Shown here piece by piece: positions 1 through 6,902 of a DNA stretch of 64,000 nucleotides; the first letter of the stretch is position 1, and each line of letters begins with the position of its first letter. The stretch covers positions 2,651,001 to 2,715,000 of the forward strand of contig NZ_CP113524.1 in NCBI RefSeq assembly GCF_026723765.1, written 5' to 3'. The position numbers were made by a program, and so were the translations under genes. The DNA comes from Lacrimispora xylanolytica (lineage in GTDB: Bacteria; Bacillota; Clostridia; Lachnospirales; Lachnospiraceae). A model generated the notes under the pieces. It made no database searches, was not told the origin of the DNA, and was given only the letters and a program-made list of their open reading frames with translations.

Positions 1-84
1 CGTTTTGTCCTTTCCTGGTTTACAGTCCAGGACTCTGGCTTCAAATATCTTTACATATGGGGTTTCATAAAACAATTTTTCCAT
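1..84 (-). CDS. Unknown small protein, N-terminal part only
   Basis: An open frame of 28 codons starts at the ATG at 84 and runs off the left edge without a stop. A good ribosome-binding site (GAGGTG, about 6 bases before the ATG) supports a real start. The visible part begins MEKLFYETPYVKIFEARVLD and then has a Cys-Lys-Pro-Gly stretch. I do not recognise a family. It is divergent from the Cys/Gly-rich gene that starts at 239. The rest of the gene lies outside the window, so length and function cannot be judged. Confidence 0.5.
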   Translation of the reverse strand, partial: MEKLFYETPYVKIFEARVLDCKPGKDKT

Positions 85-238
85 CTTCTGCACCTCATTT
101 TCCTGTTGTTACTAATTATACACAACAATGGGATAAGTTCAATCATATGAAATATAAATTTTTTCGAAAAATGTGGAAACAGTGGCAAGCTAATATTCAT
201 ACACTTACATTGTAAACAAAATATTTGGAGGAACCAAT

Positions 239-478
239 ATGAGTGATCTGGCAGCAACTAACTGTGGATGCGGATGCGACAACGGAGGATGTAATAGTGG
301 ATGTGGCTTTAATATTATTTGGCTTATCCTGATCCTTTGCTGCTGCGGCGGCAACAACAACGGTTGTGGTAATGGTTGCGGTGGTAACGATGGATGTGGT
401 AGTTGGATTTGGATCATCCTTCTCCTTTGCTGCTGCGGCGGTAATGGTTTTGGTGGCGGCAATAACTTCTGCTGCTAA
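239..478 (+). CDS. Cys/Gly-rich small protein (chorion-class high-cysteine type)
   Basis: A 79-residue protein with a strong ribosome-binding site (TTTGGAGG, 8 bases before the ATG). It consists of two copies of a module: a Cys/Gly/Asn-rich stretch followed by a hydrophobic run (IIWLILILCCCGG, then WIWIILLLCCCGG). About a quarter of residues are Cys. Similar proteins in Lachnospiraceae are auto-named 'chorion class high-cysteine HCB protein 13'; that name reflects composition, not function. The hydrophobic segments suggest membrane or surface association, and Cys-rich proteins of this size often belong to spore coats, but both ideas are inference. An intrinsic terminator follows directly. Confidence 0.8.
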   Translation: MSDLAATNCGCGCDNGGCNSGCGFNIIWLILILCCCGGNNNGCGNGCGGNDGCGSWIWIILLLCCCGGNGFGGGNNFCC

Positions 479-489
479 AAACGAACATA

Positions 490-528
490 AAACATGGGCC
501 CGATTCTTTATGGATCGGGCCCTGTTTT
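490..528. terminator. Intrinsic terminator between convergent genes
   Basis: A GC-rich hairpin (GGGCCCGAT at 496-504 paired with ATCGGGCCC at 514-522) is flanked by an A-tract on the left and TGTTTT on the right. It can serve both the Cys-rich gene at 239 and the convergent small gene ending at 535. Confidence 0.85.
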
Positions 529-534
529 CATCCT

Positions 535-684
535 TTAGCGGCTTTGGCTGTTTTCCTGGCCTGGCCTCATATACGGGCCCTGGTTGCCGCTTCCCTTTAC
601 GGGATTACGTGTCTGTTTTCTCTTCATACACTCATCATCAATTTCGTATACCGAATTACCATCTATAATTAATCGGCTTCTCAT
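535..684 (-). CDS. Conserved-looking small protein of unknown function
   Basis: A 49-residue protein beginning MRSRLIIDGNSVYEIDDECM, followed by a basic, Gly/Pro/Gln-rich tail. The ATG at 684 is chosen over a longer frame because an AGGAGA ribosome-binding site lies about 11 bases upstream and a good promoter (TTGACA, 17 bases, TATTAG) sits just beyond. It ends on the shared terminator at 490-528. No domain is recognised. The N-terminal half reads like a short folded segment, whereas the tail is low-complexity. Its promoter is filled by a perfect palindrome, so it is probably regulated. Confidence 0.6.
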   Translation of the reverse strand: MRSRLIIDGNSVYEIDDECMKRKQTRNPVKGSGNQGPYMRPGQENSQSR

Positions 685-707
685 ATCTACATCACTCTCC
701 TGTAATA

Positions 708-736
708 CTAATATATGCAGCTGCATATATTGTCAA
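708..736 (-). promoter_or_regulatory. Promoter with a 22-base palindrome in its spacer
   Basis: On the minus strand -35 TTGACA (736-731), a 17-base spacer and -10 TATTAG (713-708). Bases 710-731 are a perfect palindrome (core ATATATGCAGCTGCATATAT) that spans the spacer between the -35 and -10 boxes. It lies between two divergent genes (684 leftward, 761 rightward), which suits a repressor operator controlling one or both. Confidence 0.6.
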
Positions 737-760
737 CAAGAAAATCAAGGATCTTATGCT

Positions 761-1321
761 ATGAACAACGAACAAAATATGCGCGCTAATGATCTGGACT
801 CCCGCATCGAAAATAATCATCTTCAAATGATGAAGGCTGCCCTTCCTTTCATGAATGTTCCACAACAGCGTTTCATCTCTTACTTTGTTAAATTTAATGA
901 GCTGCAGCGTACCATTAACTTATTTGAAGATGAGGAAGTCGCTACCATGGGAATCTGCTCTGCAGGAGACCGTCAATCACCGGACTCTCCCATTGAAATG
1001 TTAAATACGATAAAGCCCTTTGCAAGCCAGAGTGAGCAAGACCAAATTGACCTGATCTTAAACTTTTTCCAGGGATTTCGAATTGCAGGGGCTTACCAGG
1101 ATTTTGTCCCCACTTCCAGCGTCCCGGTACAGGCACAGGCGCAGTCACAGACACCGAACCAATCCGATGGACAAAACAAGAACCAGAATCCCAGACGACA
1201 GAACAACAATCCATTAGGCAGAATGTCTTTCGATCAGCTAAAGAATTTTATTCCTCCAGAACAGCAATCCAGGTTTGAAACCATGCAGCTGATGATGTCC
1301 GCCATGCAGCAGATGAATTAA
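761..1321 (+). CDS. Hypothetical protein, paired with the next gene
   Basis: A 186-residue protein. The ATG at 761 is preferred because upstream in-frame codons run through the palindromic promoter region of the divergent gene. The first 110 residues are helical in character and rich in Met, Phe and Gln. A Gln/Asn/Pro-rich linker (about residues 125-155) follows, then a short C-terminal segment, IPPEQQSRFETMQLMMSAMQ. That tail resembles the C-terminus of the next gene (TPNERSRMETLRMLSKNL), so the two are probably related and act together. No catalytic motif, signal peptide or membrane segment is visible. Function unknown. Confidence 0.7.
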   Translation: MNNEQNMRANDLDSRIENNHLQMMKAALPFMNVPQQRFISYFVKFNELQRTINLFEDEEVATMGICSAGDRQSPDSPIEMLNTIKPFASQSEQDQIDLILNFFQGFRIAGAYQDFVPTSSVPVQAQAQSQTPNQSDGQNKNQNPRRQNNNPLGRMSFDQLKNFIPPEQQSRFETMQLMMSAMQQMN

Positions 1322-1371
1322 CCGTTACCAGATAAACCGATATATCCACACAGAAAGGAAGAATGCAATCC

Positions 1372-1659
1372 ATGAACGCAAACTGGAAACAGGACCCAAG
1401 GCTTAAAAAGATGAATCCCCAGAAAATTGCTTTACTAAATGAATTTGCCAACCGGGTAGAAAAAACTCCAAAAGACCAGCTTATGACAACCCTTCTGTCA
1501 TTGAATGCAGAAGCCAGCCAGAGAGGCATTCAGTTTAATGATGAGGAGACAGATCTTCTTATCTCTATTATGAGTGCCAACATGACCCCCAATGAACGGA
1601 GCCGCATGGAAACTCTGCGCATGCTTTCAAAAAATTTAATGAACCGGAATAAAAAATAA
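1372..1659 (+). CDS. Hypothetical helical protein, partner of the preceding gene
   Basis: About 95 residues, charged and helical (MNANWKQDPRLKKMNPQKIA onward), ending in a lysine-rich tail. Two in-frame ATGs compete. The one at 1372 leaves 10-12 bases after AAAGGAAG, while the one at 1363 leaves only 3, so 1372 is preferred weakly. It lies 50 bases after the preceding gene on the same strand and shares its C-terminal motif (ER/QQ-SR-ET-LML). The two form a two-gene operon ended by the hairpin at 1664. No known domain; function unknown. Confidence 0.7.
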   Translation: MNANWKQDPRLKKMNPQKIALLNEFANRVEKTPKDQLMTTLLSLNAEASQRGIQFNDEETDLLISIMSANMTPNERSRMETLRMLSKNLMNRNKK

Positions 1660-1663
1660 AACA

Positions 1664-1710
1664 AAGGACATTATGCATGATTATAACCTCAGGCATGATG
1701 TCCTTAATTT
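1664..1710. terminator. Bidirectional terminator carrying the AAGGACAT arm
   Basis: Stem AAGGACATTATGC (1664-1676) pairs with GCATGATGTCCTT (1693-1705). T-rich sequence follows on the plus strand and the minus strand reads into TGTTTTATTTTTTATT. It serves both the operon on the left and the convergent DedA gene. Confidence 0.85.
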
Positions 1711-1713
1711 CCT

Positions 1714-2340
1714 TTATTCTTCTACCTTCGTCTCTTTGATCCGTTTTTTTAGGAACAGAAGGAATGCCGCTCCGCATACACAAAGTACACCTGCACCAAT
1801 GATAGAGGTCGCAAATCCCAGTTTATGTACGATTGCTTCCCAGTTGTTTCCTGCCGCCGCTCCCAGATTTACCAAAATCAGATTCCAGATGAGGGAACCT
1901 ATGAAGGTAAATGCAATGAATACTGGCAGGTTCATTTTAGATGTACCGGCTGGCAGTGAGATCAGGCATCTTAAGACCGGAACGCATCTGCAAAACAACA
2001 CGGAATACTTCCCCTTTTTCTGAAACCATTCAGAGGATTTATAAATATCATCTTTTTTAAATCCAAGAAACCTTCCTACTCTGGTATCTACCAGAGCAGC
2101 CAGCCTATCTTCTGAGATAAAGCGGCCGATGCCATAAAGCCCAAGGGAACCTACCACAGACAGGATCGTAGCGTCTAAAATGACACCAGGTACTGTCATG
2201 GCTGACTGAGTCGTCATAAGCCCTGCAAAGGTAAGCACAAGTTCCGAAGGAACAAAAGGGAAAATGTTTTCCAGTACTACAAAAACCATGATCGCAAGAT
2301 ATCCATAATGATTCATGGCCTGAACAATAAATTGATCCAT
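1714..2340 (-). CDS. DedA family (SNARE-associated/VTT) membrane protein
   Basis: A 208-residue polytopic membrane protein with the DedA layout. A first hydrophobic segment is followed by the ENIFPFVPSE motif (about residues 23-33) typical of the family. A glycine-rich segment (VVGSLGLYGIGRF), the amphipathic F-x-R-C-x-P-x-x-R region (CRCVPVLRCLISLPAG, near residues 115-130) and two C-terminal membrane spans follow. The arginines and the E/P motif match those needed in DedA proteins, which act as lipid (undecaprenyl-phosphate or phosphatidyl) scramblases or proton-coupled transporters in the inner membrane. It ends in a Lys/Glu-rich cytoplasmic tail. The exact substrate cannot be read from the sequence. 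Confidence 0.9.
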   Translation of the reverse strand: MDQFIVQAMNHYGYLAIMVFVVLENIFPFVPSELVLTFAGLMTTQSAMTVPGVILDATILSVVGSLGLYGIGRFISEDRLAALVDTRVGRFLGFKKDDIYKSSEWFQKKGKYSVLFCRCVPVLRCLISLPAGTSKMNLPVFIAFTFIGSLIWNLILVNLGAAAGNNWEAIVHKLGFATSIIGAGVLCVCGAAFLLFLKKRIKETKVEE

Positions 2341-2360
2341 TTGAATGCCTTTCTATGAAT

Positions 2361-2400
2361 AAGGACATTATCAGCCATATTTCTATGACATAATGTCCTT
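2361..2400. repeat. Hairpin repeat with AAGGACAT arms
   Basis: AAGGACATTAT (2361-2371) pairs perfectly with ATAATGTCCTT (2390-2400). It shares its arms, and the inner sequence AGCCATAT, with the leuS terminator at 2957-2998. It has only a weak T-run on either strand, so it is a poorer terminator than its siblings. Confidence 0.6.
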
Positions 2401-2516
2401 ATTGAATGTTATTTGATGAAATGCAAGTAAACATTTCAAACGATATTCCAAGTATATGCTACCGGGAATCAATAGTCAAGGCTTAATGGATCGATATGGC
2501 AATGATACCCTATCCC

Positions 2517-2774
2517 TTAATTCTCATTTAACAGGCCAAACAGCTCCTTCTCATCGCAATACATACCGCTTCTGGAAAAATCATCAACCAATTTATTTAT
2601 CATATAAAGCTGAGCTTCTTTATCCCATTTGCTAAGTTCATTTCTTATCATGTCAAGTCCGCCTTGCTTTGCTCTGTAACGATCCTTTAGACACTCAAAA
2701 TAGTATTCGTATTGATTGACAAAATATTTATTACTTACATCCTTCATCTTCTCCAAGTCCTGTAATGTTTTCAT
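2517..2774 (-). CDS. Hypothetical small protein
   Basis: An 85-residue, highly charged helical protein (MKTLQDLEKMKDVSNKYFVN onward) with several Tyr and Lys and one Cys near the C-terminus. A clear GGGAGGG ribosome-binding site 5-6 bases before the ATG makes translation likely. It has no signal peptide, membrane segment or recognisable motif. It stands alone between the leuS terminator and DedA, on the same strand as both. Confidence 0.65.
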   Translation of the reverse strand: MKTLQDLEKMKDVSNKYFVNQYEYYFECLKDRYRAKQGGLDMIRNELSKWDKEAQLYMINKLVDDFSRSGMYCDEKELFGLLNEN

Positions 2775-2956
2775 TCGTACCCTCCCACATGTTTACATAT
2801 TAAATGAAATCAAACGTATGTTATCCGGATTTTAATGCAATCCTTGACAGCCAGTTCAATTATACTTCCTATCTTATTTTCATGCAATAATTTCCTAAAA
2901 AATGCCAAAAATTTTACAGTACCCCTTGAGACTCAAAGAAAAATAAGGCAAAAAAC

Positions 2957-2998
2957 AAGGACATCTTAAGCCATATGCTTACAGCTTAAAATGTCCTT
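2957..2998 (-). terminator. leuS terminator (AAGGACAT hairpin)
   Basis: Stem AAGGACATCTTAAGC with GCTTAAAATGTCCTT, one mismatch. On the minus strand it is followed by a T-rich run (TTGTTTTTTGCCTTATTTTTC). It is the third copy of the same hairpin arms within 1.3 kb. Confidence 0.8.
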
Positions 2999-3028
2999 AT
3001 CTCATAAATGACGTTCTATCTCTGATGA

Positions 3029-5443
3029 TTATTTACAAACAATATTGATGATTCTGCCTGGAACGTAAATTTCTTTCACAATGGTTCCTGTCATCTTATC
3101 AGCGATTAATTCCTTGCCTGCTAAAATTGCATCTTCCTTTGATACGTCAGCCGGAAGCGTTACTAAGGCTCTTGTCTTACCATTTACCTGTACTGCGATT
3201 TCAACTTCATCATCTTTCATGGCTTCCTGGTCACATTCCGGCCACTGAGCATGGAAAACAGAATCGGTTCCGCCAAGCTGTCTCCATAATTCTTCTCCGA
3301 TATGAGGTGCAAATGGAGCAAGAAGAACCACAAAGGTCTTAAGAGACTCTTTATCAATGCCACCCGTTTTCTTCGCAAGCTCGATAAATTTGTTGTTGTA
3401 TTCCATAAATCCGGATATGACTGTATTTAAGTTAAACTGGTTAAATCTCTGGTCAATATCAAAGATCAGCTTATTGCGAAGGCGGATCATCTCTCTGGTT
3501 GGCTCTACATCCTTTGTACTGCTTTCAGAAACCAGATTCCAGAAACGATTTAAGAAACGGCTCACACCCTCGATACCTCTGTCATCCCATTCTGCATCAA
3601 GCTCTGGCGGACCAACGAAAAGCTCATACATACGAAGGGAGTCACAGCCATAATCACGAACCAGCTCATCAGGAGAAACCACATTTCCCTTTGACTTGCT
3701 CATCTTAATGCCGTTCTTACCGGTAATCATACCCTGGTTGAACAGCTTTACAAACGGCTCATCAAAATCTACCACTCCGATGTCATTTAAGAATTTAGTG
3801 TAGAAACGGGAATACAGAAGATGAAGCACAGCATGCTCCACTCCACCAATATACATATCTACTGGAAGGTATTTGTCTGCTCTTTCTCTGGATACCAGCT
3901 CCTTGTCGTTGTGGCTGTCTACGTAGCGAAGGAAATACCAGGAAGAACCAGCCCACTGAGGCATGGTATTGGTCTCTCTTTTTGCTGCGCCGCCGCACTG
4001 AGGACAAGTGGTATTTACCCACTCCTCAATATCTGCCAGAGGTGATTCACCAGTTCCGGTAGGCTGATAGCTTTCTACCTCTGGTAAGGTAAGGGGAAGC
4101 TGATCTTCCGGCACCGGCACATTGCCGCAGTGCGGGCAGTGAATGATGGGAATTGGCTCGCCCCAGTAACGCTGTCTGGAGAATACCCAGTCACGAAGCT
4201 TGAAGTTTACGGTTTTCTTGCCAAGGCCTCTTTTTTCGATCATGGCAGGAGCTTCTTTTTTAAGAACAGAAGATTCCATTCCATTCCATTCTCCGGAATT
4301 GATCATGATTCCGCTGGCATCGGTATAAGCTTCTGTCATGTTTTCGATTTCTTCACCGTCTTTTGCAATGACCTGAACAATAGGAATCTCAAATTTCTTT
4401 GCAAATTCAAAATCTCTGTCATCATGAGCCGGTACACACATAATAGCGCCGGTACCATAATCAGCAAGGACGTAATCAGAAAGCCAGATTGGCACCTTGG
4501 CACCGTTTAAAGGATTGATGGCATAGCTGCCTGTAAAGACGCCTGTCTTTTCTTTGTCCTGAAGACGGTCTACGTTGGATTTCATGGAAGAATCATAAAT
4601 ATATGCTTCTACCGCTTCCCTTTTCTCTGGAGTGGCAAGGGAAGCAGCAAGTGCATGCTCTGGTGCCAATACCATAAAGGTAGCACCAAATAAGGTATCA
4701 GGTCTTGTGGTATATACGGTAATGGCGTCCTCTTTTCCCTCTACCTTGAAATCGATTTCAGCACCATAGGATTTGCCGATCCAGTCAGACTGCATCTTTT
4801 TAACCTTATCAGGCCAGTCAAGCTTATCTAAGTCATTTAACAATCTGTCTGCATAAGCAGTGATCTTTAACATCCACTGTCTTAAGTTCTTCTTCGTTAC
4901 AGCCGTTCCGCATCGTTCACAGCTGCCGTTTACTACTTCTTCGTTGGCAAGACCTGTCTTACAGGAAGGACACCAGTTGATCGGGAATTCCTTTTCATAA
5001 GCCAGTCCTTTTTTAAACATCTGAACAAAGATCCACTGGGTCCACTTATAGAATCCCGGATCCGTCGTATTCACTTCCATATCCCAGTCATACACTGCTG
5101 CAATTTCATTGATCTGGCGTTTGATATTGGAAACGTTTTCTGCTGTAGACTTTGCTGGATGGACTCCCATCTTAATCGCATAATTTTCCGCAGGAAGTCC
5201 AAAGGCATCCCAGCCCATGGGATGAATGACATAATGTCCTTTTAAAATCTGATAACGGCTCCATACATCAGAGATTACATATCCTCTCCAGTGACCTACG
5301 TGAAGGCCGCTGCCTGACGGATACGGAAACATATCCAGACAATAATATTTCGGTTTTTTTCCATCATTCACATTAATAGGGGCTTTTGCCCAGTTTTCCC
5401 GCCATTTCTTTTCAATGGCGCTATGGTTGTAAGATGCTGCCAT
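3029..5443 (-). CDS. leuS: Leucyl-tRNA synthetase
   Basis: Charges tRNA-Leu with leucine in the cytoplasm. The 804-residue length is normal for a bacterial LeuS. Visible landmarks are the HIGH-type motif (LHVGH near residue 46), a Cys-rich zinc-like insert (CPSC...CERC), the editing domain with TTRPDTLFGATFM, a second Cys-rich insert (CPHCG...CPQCGG), the KMSKS motif in GIKMSKSKGNVV and a C-terminal anticodon-binding domain. The start MAASYNHS at 5443 is chosen because AAAGGAGG lies just upstream; the seven extra codons to 5464 overlap that site. A leucine T-box leader controls it. The gene is transcribed alone and ends at the hairpin at 2957. Confidence 0.97.
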   Translation of the reverse strand: MAASYNHSAIEKKWRENWAKAPINVNDGKKPKYYCLDMFPYPSGSGLHVGHWRGYVISDVWSRYQILKGHYVIHPMGWDAFGLPAENYAIKMGVHPAKSTAENVSNIKRQINEIAAVYDWDMEVNTTDPGFYKWTQWIFVQMFKKGLAYEKEFPINWCPSCKTGLANEEVVNGSCERCGTAVTKKNLRQWMLKITAYADRLLNDLDKLDWPDKVKKMQSDWIGKSYGAEIDFKVEGKEDAITVYTTRPDTLFGATFMVLAPEHALAASLATPEKREAVEAYIYDSSMKSNVDRLQDKEKTGVFTGSYAINPLNGAKVPIWLSDYVLADYGTGAIMCVPAHDDRDFEFAKKFEIPIVQVIAKDGEEIENMTEAYTDASGIMINSGEWNGMESSVLKKEAPAMIEKRGLGKKTVNFKLRDWVFSRQRYWGEPIPIIHCPHCGNVPVPEDQLPLTLPEVESYQPTGTGESPLADIEEWVNTTCPQCGGAAKRETNTMPQWAGSSWYFLRYVDSHNDKELVSRERADKYLPVDMYIGGVEHAVLHLLYSRFYTKFLNDIGVVDFDEPFVKLFNQGMITGKNGIKMSKSKGNVVSPDELVRDYGCDSLRMYELFVGPPELDAEWDDRGIEGVSRFLNRFWNLVSESSTKDVEPTREMIRLRNKLIFDIDQRFNQFNLNTVISGFMEYNNKFIELAKKTGGIDKESLKTFVVLLAPFAPHIGEELWRQLGGTDSVFHAQWPECDQEAMKDDEVEIAVQVNGKTRALVTLPADVSKEDAILAGKELIADKMTGTIVKEIYVPGRIINIVCK

Positions 5444-5500
5444 AACATTTCCTCCTTTTAACAAGGGATAACCCTTTCATCTGATGCCTGGGGAACCAAT

Positions 5501-5786
5501 AAAAAAAGCGCCTCAGGCCATCTAAAAATCAGCCATAGAGACGCAGGTTCATCCGCGTGGTACCACTCTATTTCATACAATACTCGTATGCTCTCAAACG
5601 GATATGAGCTTCATATCCTCCCGCTATAACGGTCGGGTGTCCGGCAATACCTACACAAAAAATGTTTTTCCTTCAGTATGCTACTCAAAGGCGAGTTCGG
5701 CTGTCCTCCCCAACCGGCTCTCACCTGCCGCCGGCTCTCTGCATGTTTCAGACCGCTTACTATTCCTAATCACTGTATTTATGCTA
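5501..5786 (-). promoter_or_regulatory. T-box leader (leucine) of leuS
   Basis: On the minus strand the leader holds a stem I region and a specifier CTC (Leu, bases 5695-5693) in the context GAACTCGCCTTTGAGTAG. The conserved T-box bulge segment GAGTGGTACCACGCGG (5568-5553) follows. The last element is a GC-rich terminator stem (GCGTCTC with GAGGCGC) and a run of seven T (5507-5501). Uncharged tRNA-Leu should stabilise the antiterminator and turn leuS on. The codon assignment is from position and agrees with the downstream gene. Confidence 0.93.
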
Positions 5787-5792
5787 ACTGTA

Positions 5793-5821
5793 AATGTAAC
5801 ATAATTGGAGAATTGTGTCAA
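5793..5821 (-). promoter_or_regulatory. leuS promoter
   Basis: Consensus -35 TTGACA (5821-5816), 17-base spacer, -10 TACATT (5798-5793). It begins only 14 bases after the stop codon of the upstream CPBP gene. Confidence 0.85.
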
Positions 5822-5834
5822 CCGAATTTTACCG

Positions 5835-6752
5835 TTACCCTGATATCTGCGAAAGAACAAAGGTTACAGTAGAAATCAGAAAAAAGAAAATCATTCCGAA
5901 ATTTAAGAATAAGATTCGAACACTCCCCTTCCCCCAGGTCTCGTAAGGTCCTGACTGAAAGATAAGATTTTTACGGTTCTGGAAGAATACTACGATTCCG
6001 GCAGCTACTGCCATAAGCATGATAAGAGAATAAAAAGCAATCAGCCATGGAACCTCCTGAACCTTTAACCCAACGATGGAACCAATAAAATTGATTGCCA
6101 TATGAAAAAGGATTGTATAACGGAGTCTTCCCGTCCGTATATAAATATATGCAAATACAATGCCAAGAAAAAATGCATAAAAGAACTGATAAAAATTGCC
6201 ATGGCTCAGTCCAAAGATAAACGCTGATACGAGTATGGCTGCTTTGTCACCATATAACCGAATCCGGTCAATTAAAATCTTACGGAACAGAATTTCTTCA
6301 AATACAGGTGCCATCACTACCATAACGGCAAAAATAGCCCAGCCGCTTAAACCGTTTAAGATCTCCTCCACAGGATTTATCATGGGCCTTCCCTGCAGAA
6401 CTGAAATAACCTTCATCAATGCCAGCCCAATGAGATTCCCAAGATATAAGGCGCTTATACAGATCAAAAAGCCTGCAAGCAGCATTTTCCGGCTGGCTCT
6501 TTCTGAATTCGCTCTTTGAGCCACAGGCATATCCCGGATGATCAGGTACGATATGGCACCTCCCACCACATAATTAGCCAAAGAACTAAAGAATACGTAC
6601 CAGTTACCCAAGGGAATATTAATTCCAAATATTTGCAATACCCCTACGACGGTTCCAAAACCAAGCTGTAACAAAAGAGTTGTGGCTATGAATGCTCCGT
6701 ACCCGATGCCGATTCTGGAAAATGCTTTTACTATCATTTTTTTGTTTTCCAA
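5835..6752 (-). CDS. CPBP family intramembrane metalloprotease (Abi/CAAX type)
   Basis: A 305-residue multi-pass membrane protein with all three CPBP motifs: EEILFR (EExxxR, near residue 152), FGLSH (FxxxH, near 181) and HMAIN (HxxxN, near 218), which form the metal/glutamate active site. Bacterial members process or protect against small peptides (self-immunity for bacteriocins) or have unknown substrates. No bacteriocin gene is adjacent, so a housekeeping role is as likely. The start is a TTG at 6752 placed 10-11 bases after AGGAGGT; the next ATG (6737) is too far from that site. No terminator separates it from the leuS promoter. Confidence 0.9.
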   Translation of the reverse strand: MENKKMIVKAFSRIGIGYGAFIATTLLLQLGFGTVVGVLQIFGINIPLGNWYVFFSSLANYVVGGAISYLIIRDMPVAQRANSERASRKMLLAGFLICISALYLGNLIGLALMKVISVLQGRPMINPVEEILNGLSGWAIFAVMVVMAPVFEEILFRKILIDRIRLYGDKAAILVSAFIFGLSHGNFYQFFYAFFLGIVFAYIYIRTGRLRYTILFHMAINFIGSIVGLKVQEVPWLIAFYSLIMLMAVAAGIVVFFQNRKNLIFQSGPYETWGKGSVRILFLNFGMIFFFLISTVTFVLSQISG

Positions 6753-6845
6753 TTTTGCTTCTACCTCCTGCTAATTAAAAATAGTTTATCACAGCCAAGG
6801 AAAAAGCGCAATTCTGCAGAGGAATCAAAATCTATAAAGTACAGC

Positions 6846-6873
6846 AGGAGGCGGCATAAATATGCCGCCTCCT
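6846..6873 (-). terminator. Terminator-like hairpin after the EF-G gene
   Basis: A perfect GC-rich inverted repeat, AGGAGGCGGCATA with TATGCCGCCTCCT, follows the stop at 6903. The T-run on the minus strand is only moderate. Confidence 0.65.
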
Positions 6874-6902
6874 AATTAAATAATTCTTAGGATTTTATTG
6901 AT

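Noticed and set aside
366-668. 100-codon plus-strand frame across the Cys-rich gene
   Set aside because: It overlaps the real gene in another frame and passes through the terminator at 490-528.
4130-4510. 126-codon plus-strand frame within leuS
   Set aside because: Shadow of leuS; the leuS motifs are unbroken through it.
5835-6752. CPBP protease considered as bacteriocin immunity or abortive infection
   Set aside because: No bacteriocin precursor or transporter lies nearby; only the family is supported.
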